DNA of 38,349 nucleotides from the NCBI GenBank assembly GCA_005798445.1, contig SYJG01000448.1:1-38349 (forward strand), written 5' to 3'. This document shows, piece by piece, positions 20,260 to 30,400 of the stretch. The stretch comes from Planctomyces sp. Its GTDB lineage: Bacteria > Planctomycetota > Planctomycetia > Planctomycetales > Planctomycetaceae. Both the position numbers and the translations under genes were made by a program. The notes under the pieces were generated by a model that was given only the letters and a program-made list of their open reading frames with translations, did not search any database and had not been told where the DNA came from. Position 1 is the stretch's first letter, and every line of letters starts with the position of its first letter.

Positions 20260-20694
20260 TCAGTTCTGACGCCGCAACACAAGGATTGGGCATTTGGCAT
20301 GCCGCAAGACTCGTTCGGTCACTGAGCCGAGCAGTACACGCGCGACTCCGTGATAGCCATGTGATGGCATCACGATCAGGTCCGCGTGGGCTTCGTCGGC
20401 ATAGTCGGCGATCATTAACCCGGGGTCGCCTTCGCGGATGAACTGCGAGACATCAGAGGCTTGATGCTCGGCCAAGAACTTCGACAAAAGTTGGGTTGCG
20501 GCGCGCGTTCGTGAGGGAGTGTCCTCCTCCGCCCAACTTTCCGGAGACATTATTGTCGCCGATGGCAATGTGACGTAGAGGACATGCAAATCCTTTGGCT
20601 GCGCCACCAATTGCATCGCTGTCTGCAGCGCGTCCGCGGAGGCCGTCGAAAAGTCCACGGGAACCACGACGACTTTCTTCGGCAGCCAACTCAT
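20260..20694 (-). CDS. Universal stress protein, UspA family
   Basis: 144 residues from the ATG at 20694, with GGAG six bases upstream; this is the normal single-domain Usp length. It starts with KKVVVVPVDFS, including Asp14 of the nucleotide site. It ends with SHGYHG-x9-GSVTERVL and CPILVL, the G-x2-G-x9-G-S/T ATP-binding pattern. Such cytoplasmic proteins support survival under stress, often as dimers. It lies 48 bases downstream of the response regulator, so it is a probable last gene of that operon and a candidate output of the two-component system. Confidence 0.92.
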   Translation of the reverse strand: MSWLPKKVVVVPVDFSTASADALQTAMQLVAQPKDLHVLYVTLPSATIMSPESWAEEDTPSRTRAATQLLSKFLAEHQASDVSQFIREGDPGLMIADYADEAHADLIVMPSHGYHGVARVLLGSVTERVLRHAKCPILVLRRQN

Positions 20695-20742
20695 GATGTA
20701 CTCCAATCGGTTTGTCGGACGTTTGGTGAGCCACAAAAAACG

Positions 20743-21414
20743 CTAGTGGTTTTCCTCGACCCAGTGCAGGGCGCGCCGGAAAAGTTCTTTGCTGTCGGTG
20801 ATGTTGAGTTTCTCTTTCATGCGGAACCGGTACGTCTCGACGGTCTTGGGACTGACGTTGAGTCGCGTGGCAATCTCTTGGGTGTCCAGACTGCTGCCGA
20901 TGAGCTGGAACACTTCCAATTCGCGATCGGAAAGGCACTCTTCGGGGCGATGGCCTTGCCCGAGCGCGCTGCCGGCCTGAATGCGGATGAGCAATTTCTC
21001 AGTCATGGCTTCGCTCAGATAAATCTTGCCATCCAGAACTCGCCGGATGGCGTCCACGATTTTGTCGGTTGCCTGTTCTTTGGTGATGTAGCCCAAGGCT
21101 CCGGCTTGCAGAACGCGCTCGGCGTACAACGATTCCTGGTACATCGACCAGACCAGCATCCGCACAGTCTCGCCGCGTGCTTTGATGCGCTTGATGAGAT
21201 CGAGTCCGTTGCCGGTCTTCAGGCCAATGTCGATGACAGCCACATCGGGCTTTGTCTCGCTGATGAGTTGCAACGCCTCGGCCAAATCGGAGGCTTCGCC
21301 GCAGACGAGCAGATCGGCGTTCCGAGAAATGCGCAGCGCCAGAGCTTCACGAACTGCGGGATGATCATCGACGATCAGAACGCGGGCCGGCTTGGCGGAT
21401 TCATTTCGAGGCAT
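20743..21414 (-). CDS. Response regulator, NarL/FixJ (LuxR-type HTH) family
   Basis: 223 residues. The receiver domain (about 11-125) starts RVLIVDDHPAVREAL, has its phosphoacceptor Asp62 in AVIDIGL and Lys in GYITKEQ. The C-terminal LuxR-type HTH (about 155-215) contains LSDRELEVFQLIGSSLDTQEIA and SPKTVETYRFRMKEKL. It is a DNA-binding transcription factor activated by phosphorylation. It lies 95 bases downstream of the histidine kinase and before usp, which makes a cognate pair very likely. Confidence 0.95.
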   Translation of the reverse strand: MPRNESAKPARVLIVDDHPAVREALALRISRNADLLVCGEASDLAEALQLISETKPDVAVIDIGLKTGNGLDLIKRIKARGETVRMLVWSMYQESLYAERVLQAGALGYITKEQATDKIVDAIRRVLDGKIYLSEAMTEKLLIRIQAGSALGQGHRPEECLSDRELEVFQLIGSSLDTQEIATRLNVSPKTVETYRFRMKEKLNITDSKELFRRALHWVEENH

Positions 21415-21509
21415 GTTGTTCGTTCCTCAATTCGACGGCGAAAAACGCTCTTAGACCTGGAATCGACGGAACGGGAGCGATCGATTACGGGCGCGTCTCA
21501 CACCAAGAT

Positions 21510-24467
21510 TCACGCTCGATGTCTCATTCCTGTTGTCAGAGTGCAAGTCACAACCGTCCCTTTGGGCTTGGCTCGATCAATGGTCAGGGTCGCGCCGATC
21601 ATGTCGGCCCGATTTCTCATGATCCGCTGTCCGAGTCCTTCGCGTTGCGGCAACGGCCTCGGAATTCCGTGGCCATCATCTTGGATTCGCAGGACGATTT
21701 GCAATTCGTTTTGCTGAAGACTGATGCGAACTTCACGAGCCAGAGCGTGTCGTAACGCATTGCTCAGCGCTTCCTGAGCAATATGAAACAGATGAGTTCC
21801 CACGACATTGTCTTCAATGGCGACTGGACTTTCGCAGTCGAAAGTGCAGGACACTCGCGATTGCAGACCCGTCTGTTCGACCAGATCCGTCAGAGCCACC
21901 ATGAGTCCCTGCGAGTCGACTGGAACGGGATTCAAGTTTCGGCTGATGGAACGGACCTCTTCGAGCGTTTTTTGCAAATCCCGCCGCAGCCGTTCGGCCA
22001 GTTCGGCCGGCGACAGGCGGGACAGATTCGGTAACAGTTTGGACTGGTCGAACTCTCGCCGTTGTGAGTCGGATGCGCATGCATCAGGGGAAAACGACTC
22101 GACGAAATCCTGGGCCACCATCGTCAATGCCGTGAGTTGCTGCCCTACGCTGTCGTGCAAATCTTGCCCGATGCGGCGCTGCTCGAAAGCGGTTGCCTCA
22201 GCCACGTCCCGTTCGAGCCGCTTGTTTTCCGAGAGATCGCGAAGAATTCCGCAGTACAGACCGAGATGCGCAATCTCGCTCACCGCTAAATCCGCTGGAA
22301 ATGTCGAACCATCTTGACGTCGAGCGACCACTTCGACGCTGTTGCCGATGACGCCTGCCAATCCGATTTCCGGTTGACTCCATCCGTCACCACTCTGCGT
22401 TTGACCTTCGGTCAGTGGGACAAACTGTTGAAAGCGCTGGCCGATCATCTCGTCGAGGGAGTAGCCGAACATATTCAGGGCCGCGAGATTGACCGATTCC
22501 ACTCGTCCTTGCGGGTCAACCGTCAGCACGGCATTGAAGTCGTTGTTGAGAATCGCTTGCAGGCGTTCCTGTTTGGCGTACAGCACACGAGTCCGTTCGG
22601 CGACCCGTTCCTCGAGTTCATCGTTGAGTTGACGCAAAGAATCTTCGGTTCGTTTGCGTTCGGTGATGTCGAGGCAGGCACCTACGAGCCTCCACGGGAC
22701 GCGGCCAACCGGTGTGTCACGGAACTCCACCTGCCCGTGGGTCGCAAGCCAGCGCACTTCTCCCCCCAGACGAACGATGCGAGTTTCGATCCGTTGGCGG
22801 CCGTCTCCTGCCGGGTCGATCGCCGCATCGAAGCTTGCGCGGACCTGGCGAAGGTCTTCCAGTTTCACAAATTGAAATCCGTCCTCCAATCTTCGTTCAA
22901 TGCCGACTTCCACGCCGAGCATGGCGCACAATTCGGGTGAATAGCGAACGCAGTCGGTCTCAAAATCGGCGAAATAGGTGCCGATATTGGCCGTTTCATT
23001 GGCCAACCGCAGCCGCTTTTCACTTTCACGCAGTGATTCCTCGACCTCCTTTCGAGTGGTGATGTCGAGGTGAATGCCGATCATGCGGACAGGCTGACCG
23101 GTCGGGCCATCGATCAACGTGGCGAGTGCAAGAATCCAGCGCCAGGAACCATTTTTGTGGCGCATACGAAACTCGACTTCGTAACCCGGCCACGGCTTTT
23201 CCAGATACTTTCGAACTTTGGCCAACGTTGCTTCGAGATCGTCTGGATGCACACGCGATTGCCATTCATCGAAGCGATCTCCGATTTCGTCTTCCGCATA
23301 ACCGAGTTGTCCCTTCCATTCTCGAGAGTAACGAACGGAGTCTCCCCCGAGTTCCCAGTCAAACAGGCCAACATTCACTCCTTGGATCACAAGCGAGAGA
23401 CGTTGCTCGCTTTTGCGGAGTTCGTCCTCGATCCGTTTGTGTTCGGTGAGGTCCACGCCGAGACCACCGACAAATCGCTTCCCACTTTCGTCCCGGTACG
23501 GAAACTTGTGGCACAACCACCAAGACTGCTTGCCGTCAGCGGTCTTGCCTTCTTCCAGAACTTCGATGGCACGATCCGCCGCAAGCACGCTCTGATCATT
23601 CGCGTGAAACTGTTTGGCGGTCTCGTGGGGCCAGTAATCAAAGTCGGTCTTGCCCAGGATGTCCTCAGACTGCATACCCAGATGCCGCACATAATTCTTG
23701 CTGAGAAAGACGTACTTTCCCTCTTCGTCTTTCATCCAGCCATAGACCGCGCTGTTGTCCAGGAATGATCGCAGTTGCCTCTCCGTAGCACGCACTTTTT
23801 CTTCGGCCTGTTTGCGGTCCGAGATGTCATTGATCACTGCTGCCGTTCGTAATGGCCGGCCAGTAGGATCGTGGATGAGGTTGACGGTGACGTCCCCCCA
23901 TAGGTGACCATCCCCCCCTTTGCGGACATAGCGAACTTCGGCGTGATACTCCGAGATTTCTCCACGCCACAGACGGTTCATTCCGTCGAGAACGAACTCT
24001 CGGTCCCCGGGGTGTAGGATGTCCTGGTACGGCGCGTTCAAAAGTTCCGCTTGGCTGCAGCCCAACATGCGGCAAAAGCGATGATTGACTCGCAGCAGTT
24101 GCCCGGTGATCAGGTCAGCCTGGTACATCCCGACCGCAGCGCCTTCAAAGGCCGCGCGGTAGCGCATCCCACTTTCCGGCTCCTGTTCCTCGCCCTGCAT
24201 TCGCTCGACAGAGCTTTCAGGCGGCGGTTCGTTTGATGCGACCAGGCTGCGACTGATTGCCACGCACGTCGCCACCGCAATGGCTCCAGCAGAGACAAGG
24301 AAAAGCAGAGTGATGCCAAAGCTGACGCGGATGTCTCGAAGGATCGCTTCCCGGCCGGCGTTGAGACTTTCATCAGACGGCCAACGCACCAGCAACGTCA
24401 GGCCACAAAGTCCCAAGAGAACCAGCGTTGTTCCGAGTCCGAACCAGAGTTTTCTTGAGGTTGTCAT
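21510..24467 (-). CDS. Membrane sensor histidine kinase with five PAS domains (NarL-type HK)
   Basis: 985 residues from the ATG at 24467. Two membrane segments (about 8-28 and 50-74) flank a short outside loop of only about 20 residues. Five PAS/PAC units follow at about 103-225, 232-345, 356-475, 485-605 and 635-750; the PAC ends read DISDRKQ, DLTEHKR, DITTRKE, DITERKR and DLSENKR. A HisKA_3 dimerisation domain holds the phospho-His771 in RIGQDLHDSVGQQL. The HATPase domain (about 870-980) has FHIAQEALSNALRHA, IQDDGHGI and GLGQRIMRNRADMIGATL. The small outside loop suggests it senses mainly inside the cell, for example redox state or small ligands. It partners the NarL-type regulator directly downstream. 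Confidence 0.95.
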   Translation of the reverse strand: MTTSRKLWFGLGTTLVLLGLCGLTLLVRWPSDESLNAGREAILRDIRVSFGITLLFLVSAGAIAVATCVAISRSLVASNEPPPESSVERMQGEEQEPESGMRYRAAFEGAAVGMYQADLITGQLLRVNHRFCRMLGCSQAELLNAPYQDILHPGDREFVLDGMNRLWRGEISEYHAEVRYVRKGGDGHLWGDVTVNLIHDPTGRPLRTAAVINDISDRKQAEEKVRATERQLRSFLDNSAVYGWMKDEEGKYVFLSKNYVRHLGMQSEDILGKTDFDYWPHETAKQFHANDQSVLAADRAIEVLEEGKTADGKQSWWLCHKFPYRDESGKRFVGGLGVDLTEHKRIEDELRKSEQRLSLVIQGVNVGLFDWELGGDSVRYSREWKGQLGYAEDEIGDRFDEWQSRVHPDDLEATLAKVRKYLEKPWPGYEVEFRMRHKNGSWRWILALATLIDGPTGQPVRMIGIHLDITTRKEVEESLRESEKRLRLANETANIGTYFADFETDCVRYSPELCAMLGVEVGIERRLEDGFQFVKLEDLRQVRASFDAAIDPAGDGRQRIETRIVRLGGEVRWLATHGQVEFRDTPVGRVPWRLVGACLDITERKRTEDSLRQLNDELEERVAERTRVLYAKQERLQAILNNDFNAVLTVDPQGRVESVNLAALNMFGYSLDEMIGQRFQQFVPLTEGQTQSGDGWSQPEIGLAGVIGNSVEVVARRQDGSTFPADLAVSEIAHLGLYCGILRDLSENKRLERDVAEATAFEQRRIGQDLHDSVGQQLTALTMVAQDFVESFSPDACASDSQRREFDQSKLLPNLSRLSPAELAERLRRDLQKTLEEVRSISRNLNPVPVDSQGLMVALTDLVEQTGLQSRVSCTFDCESPVAIEDNVVGTHLFHIAQEALSNALRHALAREVRISLQQNELQIVLRIQDDGHGIPRPLPQREGLGQRIMRNRADMIGATLTIDRAKPKGTVVTCTLTTGMRHRA

Positions 24468-24507
24468 GGCTGACTTCGCGGAGATGACTCGTCTGAGCCC
24501 GATGGCA

Positions 24508-27500
24508 TCAGCGGGCTGTGGTTGCCGACGGCGGTGTCGATGATCCACCCAGGCTCTTGAGGTACGCCAGTAGATCAGCAAAGTCGGACGAGCGGAATTC
24601 TTTGAGCAAACCGCCGGGCATCAGCGACTGTGGAAGCGTGCGCCGGGTTTCGATGTCCGTCGTTTCGATGCGGATCGTCTGGTTGGTTGAGTTCCGCAGC
24701 AGGAAGCCCTCGGCCGATTCGTAGACAATCAGGCCGGTATGGACTTTCCCGCGCTTGGTCTCGAACAGCGTCGTTTGGTAGCGGGTCGAGACATCGCGAT
24801 TTGGCAACACGATCGCGACAAACAAATCGTGGCGTGAGAAACGGCTGCTGACACCGGCCAAATCGGGGCCAAGCCCGCGCCGGCCACCGTGACATTGAGC
24901 ACACGACCGTTTCTCAAAGAGTTGTCGGCCGCGCTCGACATCGCCGACAGTCCAATCCACGAGCGCGAGCTGTTCGGTCAACCATGTCAGCGTCTCGGCA
25001 TCGCCTCCCAGCGCGCGTGCCGATTCGGCGGGAAACATCTTCGTCACGAATTCGGTCCAGCGCTGAACCGCTTCATTCTGTGGCCGATATCCGGGCTGGC
25101 CAAAGACGAACCCCAGGTCTCTTCCGAAGTTTCGAGCCAGTAACTTCGCAGCCTTATCGCGGATCGGGAACTCCTTCTCATCGGTGCCCAACCGCCGCAA
25201 CGCCTTCAAGAGTGCGAGCTGCTCGTCGGCAGTCTGGTTGGGTTTGAGCGCGGCCAGCGCGTCGAGGCAGGCCGTCAGCACCTCCACTCGTGATTCGTCC
25301 AAGCCCTCGACGAATCGGTCCCGGTCCCGTTCCTCCGGCTGCTGCGCGAGGATGACCAGAACCGCTCCACGAACCTTGAACTGCTCCAATTGCCGCCGCA
25401 GCAATTCGCGATGTTCGGGTTGTTTCGATTCGCCGATCAGAAACACGACATCGTTGTTCCACGGATAATCGGCATCGTCCGAGATAGCTTGGACGTACCT
25501 GTCGATGACCTTTGGTAGCAGATCCTGCGGCAACTGCGAGAGGAACAAAACGTGTCCCGGCCGACCGAACTCCGGTTGCGCGACCAGTTGATCGGCGAGA
25601 TCGTTGTCGAGCTTCGCCAGCTCGCGATACAGCTCGCCGACGCGGTCGTCCCAGTTGAGGTCCTGGTGCATCTTTCGCGCGACGATCTTCGGTTCCAGCC
25701 GAACCAAGCCGCGAGCGATCGCCTCCGCCTGAGCTCGATTGCGAGGCGTCGGGATGCGTGCCGCGACCAGCAAATAGTGAATGTCCTCGACCGGATCACT
25801 GTCGTCGGTGATCTTGGCCAGCACTTTGTCGAGCAACTTCGTGTTCGCGATCGAAAGCATCGTCAGCGCTCGCGACAATTCGCGATCGACATCGGGGTCG
25901 CCAGTCGGAAACGACTCGGTCAAACGGACTCGCAACGGATCGAGATCACGCTCGAAGGCCGACAGGTCGAGCCGCGTCGAATACGCCTCGAACGCCGGAG
26001 CCGTGCCTGCGGGAGGCACCATGTCCCCCAGCGCCAGTTGCAGCAATCGCGCGGCTTGCAGTTTCAGACTCGCCGGGTGATCGCCGTCGAGCACTCGCAC
26101 CGCGAGTTGAATGCCATACTTCGTCGAGGCGGTTGAACGCGGCAGATAACCGACTGCGTACATCAAGGTTCCTTGCCAGCCCGTCTTCACGACCGCTTGC
26201 GACAGCGATTGAAAACTGACTTGATCCAATCTCGCAACGAGCCGGCTAGCCGTTAGACGATTGAAGCGGTCGTCACCGCTGAGTTGTTGCACGATCCCGT
26301 CCACGAGCAGCGACCAATCGCTGATGTTCTCTGCCGACAAGATCGCCTCGAGCGCCGCGCGAGTCACGAGCGGATCACGATCCTGAAGAAATGAATTCGT
26401 GACATTGGCGTCGAGCGGCTTGACGCGTGTGCGTCCCAACGACCAGATCGCCTTCGCGCGAACTTCTGCCGGCGTGGCTTGCGACAACTCCGCTGCTTCG
26501 GTTTCGCTGATGCCGCCGAACAACTCGGTGAGCACGTCGATGGCTCGCAACCGCACGGCTGGCAACAAGGCATCGTTGTTCGCGGCCTCGACAAACGGCT
26601 CGCGGCCAAGCTGCCGCACCAACGGTTGCCAGTGTGCTCGCGACCAACTGCTCAATGGCTGCGGAGCGGTCAAACAGGCGTTGAGCTTGTCGGTTGCCGA
26701 CGAGTCTTCGGTCAATTCGTCAACGGTCAGTTTGTCTTTTCGTCCTGCGGGATACGACACGCGCCAGACGCCGCCGCGAGTGCCTCGGCCACCCACGCTC
26801 ACGAACAAACTGCCGTCGGGGCCGACTTCGGCGTCGGTCGGCGCGAAACCGTGATCTCCGGCCGAAGACAGGAACAATTCCGGTTCAGCTTTCCAAACGG
26901 AACCTTTTCGCACGAGCGGCAACGCGAGCACTCGGCCGAACGTCCAGTCGAGCACGAACAGCGACTCGCGGTATTTCTCTGGAAACTGCCGATGCTGATA
27001 GCAGACGACGCCGGTCGGTGATCCTCGTCCGGCAGCCGCGACCACGGGGGGCATGTCGAGAAACTCATCGGGACGCTTCCAACTTCGCGTCACCCATCCT
27101 GCGTGTGATCCCGGCAGCAACTGAAACACGCGCGTCGGCCGATACCACGGCAGCGAAACATCGCGCTCGTCATCGCTGTCGAACGTGAAGGCATCCGCTG
27201 TGCGGTTGAACGCGAAGTCGTACGAGTTCCGCAACCCGTGAGCAACCACCTCACCGCCGCTGAGGTCCGGCTTGAGCCGATACAGCACACCTGCTTCCGG
27301 CCGTTTGATCGGCGCTGTCGGCAGCGTGACATATTTGGAGTCGATCCCGGTGTCGTTGCCGGCAATCAAATACCACCACCCGTCCGGTCCGCGCTGAATC
27401 GAGTGTGCATGATGCTCTCCACCGCATTTGACCTTCAGCAGCACATCCGGCGGGCCATCGGCTTTGTCGTCGCCATCGCGATCGCGGAACCTCAACACCC

Positions 27501-27873
27501 CCTCACCGCCAACGGCCAAGAGATCGGAGCCGTGCCAGTACATGCCCTGCACTCCGATGGCTGGACCTTCCGCAAAGAGTTCCGATTTGTCCGCAACACC
27601 ATCGGCGTCAGAGTCGATCAACCGCTTGATGAACCCGTTCCCCGCGACGGTGATTCGTCCGCGCGAGTCGATCGTCAGGCAGTGAATGTCGTGAGCAAGT
27701 TCGTCATCCGCGAACAACTGCACGTCGAATCCGGCGGGAGCTTTGATCGCGGATTCCGCAGCGACCAGAGTTTCTCCACTCAGACTCACTCCAACGAGCA
27801 TCGCGCATGCGAGGACCAGTGAATGAGTCCAACCATCCTTGAGCCGGCGGTAATGGCGGAGCACCTGAGACAT
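24508..27873 (-). CDS. PVC-type haem-binding dehydrogenase-like protein
   Basis: 1121 residues from the ATG at 27873, with AAGGGA five bases upstream. A signal peptide ends near residue 41 (LVAAES). The first 400 or so residues form a glucose/sorbosone-dehydrogenase-like propeller (FDVQLFADDELAHDIHCL, GGEHHAHSIQRGPDGWWYL, GFAPTDAEVGPDGSLFVS). HEAT-like helical repeats follow at about 430-930. A C-terminal cytochrome c-like domain has the haem site CAQCH near residue 995, followed by GLGPDLAGV and ending FADLLAYLKSLGG. This is the common planctomycete exported oxidoreductase architecture; the substrate is unknown, perhaps sugars. It ends 40 bases before the histidine kinase gene, so the two may be co-transcribed. 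Confidence 0.9.
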   Translation of the reverse strand: MSQVLRHYRRLKDGWTHSLVLACAMLVGVSLSGETLVAAESAIKAPAGFDVQLFADDELAHDIHCLTIDSRGRITVAGNGFIKRLIDSDADGVADKSELFAEGPAIGVQGMYWHGSDLLAVGGEGVLRFRDRDGDDKADGPPDVLLKVKCGGEHHAHSIQRGPDGWWYLIAGNDTGIDSKYVTLPTAPIKRPEAGVLYRLKPDLSGGEVVAHGLRNSYDFAFNRTADAFTFDSDDERDVSLPWYRPTRVFQLLPGSHAGWVTRSWKRPDEFLDMPPVVAAAGRGSPTGVVCYQHRQFPEKYRESLFVLDWTFGRVLALPLVRKGSVWKAEPELFLSSAGDHGFAPTDAEVGPDGSLFVSVGGRGTRGGVWRVSYPAGRKDKLTVDELTEDSSATDKLNACLTAPQPLSSWSRAHWQPLVRQLGREPFVEAANNDALLPAVRLRAIDVLTELFGGISETEAAELSQATPAEVRAKAIWSLGRTRVKPLDANVTNSFLQDRDPLVTRAALEAILSAENISDWSLLVDGIVQQLSGDDRFNRLTASRLVARLDQVSFQSLSQAVVKTGWQGTLMYAVGYLPRSTASTKYGIQLAVRVLDGDHPASLKLQAARLLQLALGDMVPPAGTAPAFEAYSTRLDLSAFERDLDPLRVRLTESFPTGDPDVDRELSRALTMLSIANTKLLDKVLAKITDDSDPVEDIHYLLVAARIPTPRNRAQAEAIARGLVRLEPKIVARKMHQDLNWDDRVGELYRELAKLDNDLADQLVAQPEFGRPGHVLFLSQLPQDLLPKVIDRYVQAISDDADYPWNNDVVFLIGESKQPEHRELLRRQLEQFKVRGAVLVILAQQPEERDRDRFVEGLDESRVEVLTACLDALAALKPNQTADEQLALLKALRRLGTDEKEFPIRDKAAKLLARNFGRDLGFVFGQPGYRPQNEAVQRWTEFVTKMFPAESARALGGDAETLTWLTEQLALVDWTVGDVERGRQLFEKRSCAQCHGGRRGLGPDLAGVSSRFSRHDLFVAIVLPNRDVSTRYQTTLFETKRGKVHTGLIVYESAEGFLLRNSTNQTIRIETTDIETRRTLPQSLMPGGLLKEFRSSDFADLLAYLKSLGGSSTPPSATTAR

Positions 27874-27904
27874 CCGAGTCCCTTTGGTTGAGAAGTCCGT
27901 TGAG

Positions 27905-28903
27905 TTATTTGGGCTTGGTCCCACGACTGTGCGAGGATTTCGACGGGGAGAACCTTTTCGAGTCGTCGAACGGCGGCTCCAAGCGAGAAAAGAACTCCAC
28001 CAAGCGACGATCGTACTCATCGGGATTCACTGAGCGAGCGAGATTGTGTTTGGCTTTTGCAACCGTCCATAACGCCTCCGGCTGACCGATTAAGCGCGTG
28101 ATCTCCCGCGCGACTCCGGGCAACACGTACGTGTCGCGCTGGCCCGCAATCACGAGTGTCGGTCTGCCAACCAATTGCGGAAGGACTCGTTCAAGCATCG
28201 CATAGCGGCAACGTCGCCGCCGCTGGCTGATCCAGCGTGCGAGCGTGATGGTCACCTTGTAATGCCATTTGGGAAATAGCTTCGCCATCACTTCGGGAGC
28301 GGCGATCGCAACAAACTGTTGAGCGTGCGCCATCATCAACATTTCCGAGCCGAAGGCTCCTTCCGTAGCGACTTGCAACACTTCCGGGCGTTGCGCGGCG
28401 ACATACAGCGCGGCACCGCCACCACGGCTGATCCCGAACAAACCCAATGGGAGTTCGTTGAGGTCGGGTTGCGAATAGACATGGTCGATCACCGCATTGA
28501 GGTCCATCACCTCGAAGTGCGTTAACCAATGCAAAGGGACATAGCCGGGCATCGAATCACTGTCGCCGTGATTGCGAAAGTCAAACGTCAACACATGGAA
28601 GCCGGCTCGCGATAACGCCGAGCAATACAGCATCGCCGACCGATGATTGCTGGCGAACTCCGGGCAAAACACGATCAATCCACGAGGTTTTTGCTCGGTG
28701 TGGCGGTACAGGCAACCTCGCAACGTGACGCCGTCCCGCGTTTGGACACTGAATGGCTCTGCGTCCGGATCGGGCGGCAGTGACTCGACACGAAATGGCG
28801 GCGAGTTCTCAATCAACGCCAACACGACGCGCACGGCGTTCCACTGAATCAGCACATCGGCCAGAACAAGAAATGCCAAAAATCCAACGATTGCCCAAAT
28901 CAC
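27905..28903 (-). CDS. Membrane-anchored alpha/beta hydrolase
   Basis: About 332 residues if started at the GTG at 28903; the open frame runs further upstream, but that part overlaps fabF and is not protein-like. Residues 2-20 are a hydrophobic anchor. The alpha/beta hydrolase core shows a GIVFCPEF-like strand (GLIVFCPEFASNHRS), FDFRNHGDSD, nucleophile Ser159 in GISRGGG, Asp257 in AGQRDTY and His286 in KAKHNLA, giving a full Ser-Asp-His triad. It probably hydrolyses an ester or peptide substrate at the membrane. It lies 31 bases upstream of the haem-binding protein gene. The start is uncertain because no good Shine-Dalgarno is visible. Confidence 0.8.
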   Translation of the reverse strand: MIWAIVGFLAFLVLADVLIQWNAVRVVLALIENSPPFRVESLPPDPDAEPFSVQTRDGVTLRGCLYRHTEQKPRGLIVFCPEFASNHRSAMLYCSALSRAGFHVLTFDFRNHGDSDSMPGYVPLHWLTHFEVMDLNAVIDHVYSQPDLNELPLGLFGISRGGGAALYVAAQRPEVLQVATEGAFGSEMLMMAHAQQFVAIAAPEVMAKLFPKWHYKVTITLARWISQRRRRCRYAMLERVLPQLVGRPTLVIAGQRDTYVLPGVAREITRLIGQPEALWTVAKAKHNLARSVNPDEYDRRLVEFFSRLEPPFDDSKRFSPSKSSHSRGTKPK

Positions 28904-29007
28904 GGTGATGACTTCTAGGTGGTGATGATGATCGAGTCTCGCGTGTCCGTGCTGGTTATTGGGTACTTCCTCACAGTCAGGCCGAACTCCAGTCTGACCG
29001 CGTCCGA

Positions 29008-30294
29008 TCAGTCTCGGAACTCTCGCAGAATCAAGCTCACATTCTGACCGCCGAAGCCGAAGCTGTTGGAGATCGCGACTTTGGCTTTGTCTTCTCGCGG
29101 CTGATTCGGAATGTAATCCAGATCGCAATCGGGATCGGGATTCGCGTAGTTGATGGTTGGCGGCAGCACGTCGTCGGCAATCGCCAGCAGACAAGTCATC
29201 GCCTCGACCGCTCCGGCGGCGGCGATCAAATGTCCCATCATGCTTTTGGTGCTGGAGACCGGCGTCTTGAACGCTCGCTCGCCGAGCGCCCGTTTGATCG
29301 CCATCGTTTCCGTGCGATCGTTGACCGACGTGCTGGTCCCGTGAGCGTTGATGTAGTCAATGTCTTCCGGATTCACCTGCGCGTCTTCCATCGCCATCTT
29401 GATGCATGCGGCCGCGCCGCGGCCTTCGGGGTGGATGTCGGTGATGCGGTACGAATCTGCCGTCGAACCGTAACCCACGATCTCGCCGTAGATCTTCGCT
29501 CGCCGCCGCTTGGAGTGCTCCAGTTCTTCGAGGATCAGCATTCCGGCACCCTCGCCCAGCACGAAGCCGTCCCGTTCACGGTCGAAGGGCCGGGAGGCTC
29601 CCTGCGGGTCGTCGTTCCGAGTCGACAATGCCGTCAGCAGATTGAATCCCGTGACGCCAAACGGATGAATCATGCTGTGCGCTCCGCCGCTGAGCATGAT
29701 GTCCGCGTCGCCGCGACGAACCAGTTCGGTAGCTTCGCCCAACGCCTGGCTGCTGGCTGCACATGCCGTGAGACAATTCAAATTCGGTCCTTGTGCATTG
29801 AACAAGGCCGCCAGATGTCCCGGAGTCATGTTTGGCTCTTGTTGCTTTTCTTTTTCGCCGTTGAGCCGTTCCAGGCTGAGCTTGGTGAAGCGTTCAAAGT
29901 CCAATTCGCCATCCGGCTTTTTCGAGAGGGCGATCATCGACATGAACGTTGGAAAATCCTGCTGCCCCTCGCCCGCACCGAGATACACGCCGAAGCGAGT
30001 CGGATCAATGTCTCGTTCGTCAAGCCCCGAATCTTTCATGGCCTGAGTCGCCGCCCCGATCGCAAATTGGATGTTTCGTCCGCAATGCTCGTAGCGCTCC
30101 GGGTTCGGGACGAAGTCGTCCAGCCGGTAGTTTTTGACCTGCGAGGCGAACTTGGTGGGAAACTGCGACGCATCAAAATAGGTGATCGGCCCCACGCCAC
30201 TGGCGCATTCTTTCAAGGAAGTCCACATCTCACCGACAGTGTTCCCAACCGGCGTGATGCAGCCCATGCCTGTGACGACGACTCGACGTTTCAT
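29008..30294 (-). CDS. fabF: 3-oxoacyl-ACP synthase II (KAS II)
   Basis: 428 residues. It extends acyl-ACP by two carbons from malonyl-ACP in fatty-acid synthesis. It starts KRRVVVTGMGCITPVG. The Cys178 nucleophile is in LTACAASSQA, and the two His are His318 in INAHGTST and His355 in KSMMGHLIAAAGA. Residues about 120-155 form a charged stretch longer than in E. coli FabF. A GGA lies 7 bases before the ATG. The usual fab partners (acpP, fabG, fabD) are not in the window, so it may be a second copy or a dedicated enzyme. Confidence 0.93.
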   Translation of the reverse strand: MKRRVVVTGMGCITPVGNTVGEMWTSLKECASGVGPITYFDASQFPTKFASQVKNYRLDDFVPNPERYEHCGRNIQFAIGAATQAMKDSGLDERDIDPTRFGVYLGAGEGQQDFPTFMSMIALSKKPDGELDFERFTKLSLERLNGEKEKQQEPNMTPGHLAALFNAQGPNLNCLTACAASSQALGEATELVRRGDADIMLSGGAHSMIHPFGVTGFNLLTALSTRNDDPQGASRPFDRERDGFVLGEGAGMLILEELEHSKRRRAKIYGEIVGYGSTADSYRITDIHPEGRGAAACIKMAMEDAQVNPEDIDYINAHGTSTSVNDRTETMAIKRALGERAFKTPVSSTKSMMGHLIAAAGAVEAMTCLLAIADDVLPPTINYANPDPDCDLDYIPNQPREDKAKVAISNSFGFGGQNVSLILREFRD

Positions 30295-30400
30295 GCTTCA
30301 ATCCGTGGAAACTGGCGACTCCGAAGACCGAGCCACTGTAGCCGTGGTTGCACGGATCGGCAAACTTGAGAACAGGGTGAGGGACACTCGTGGTCCGAAG

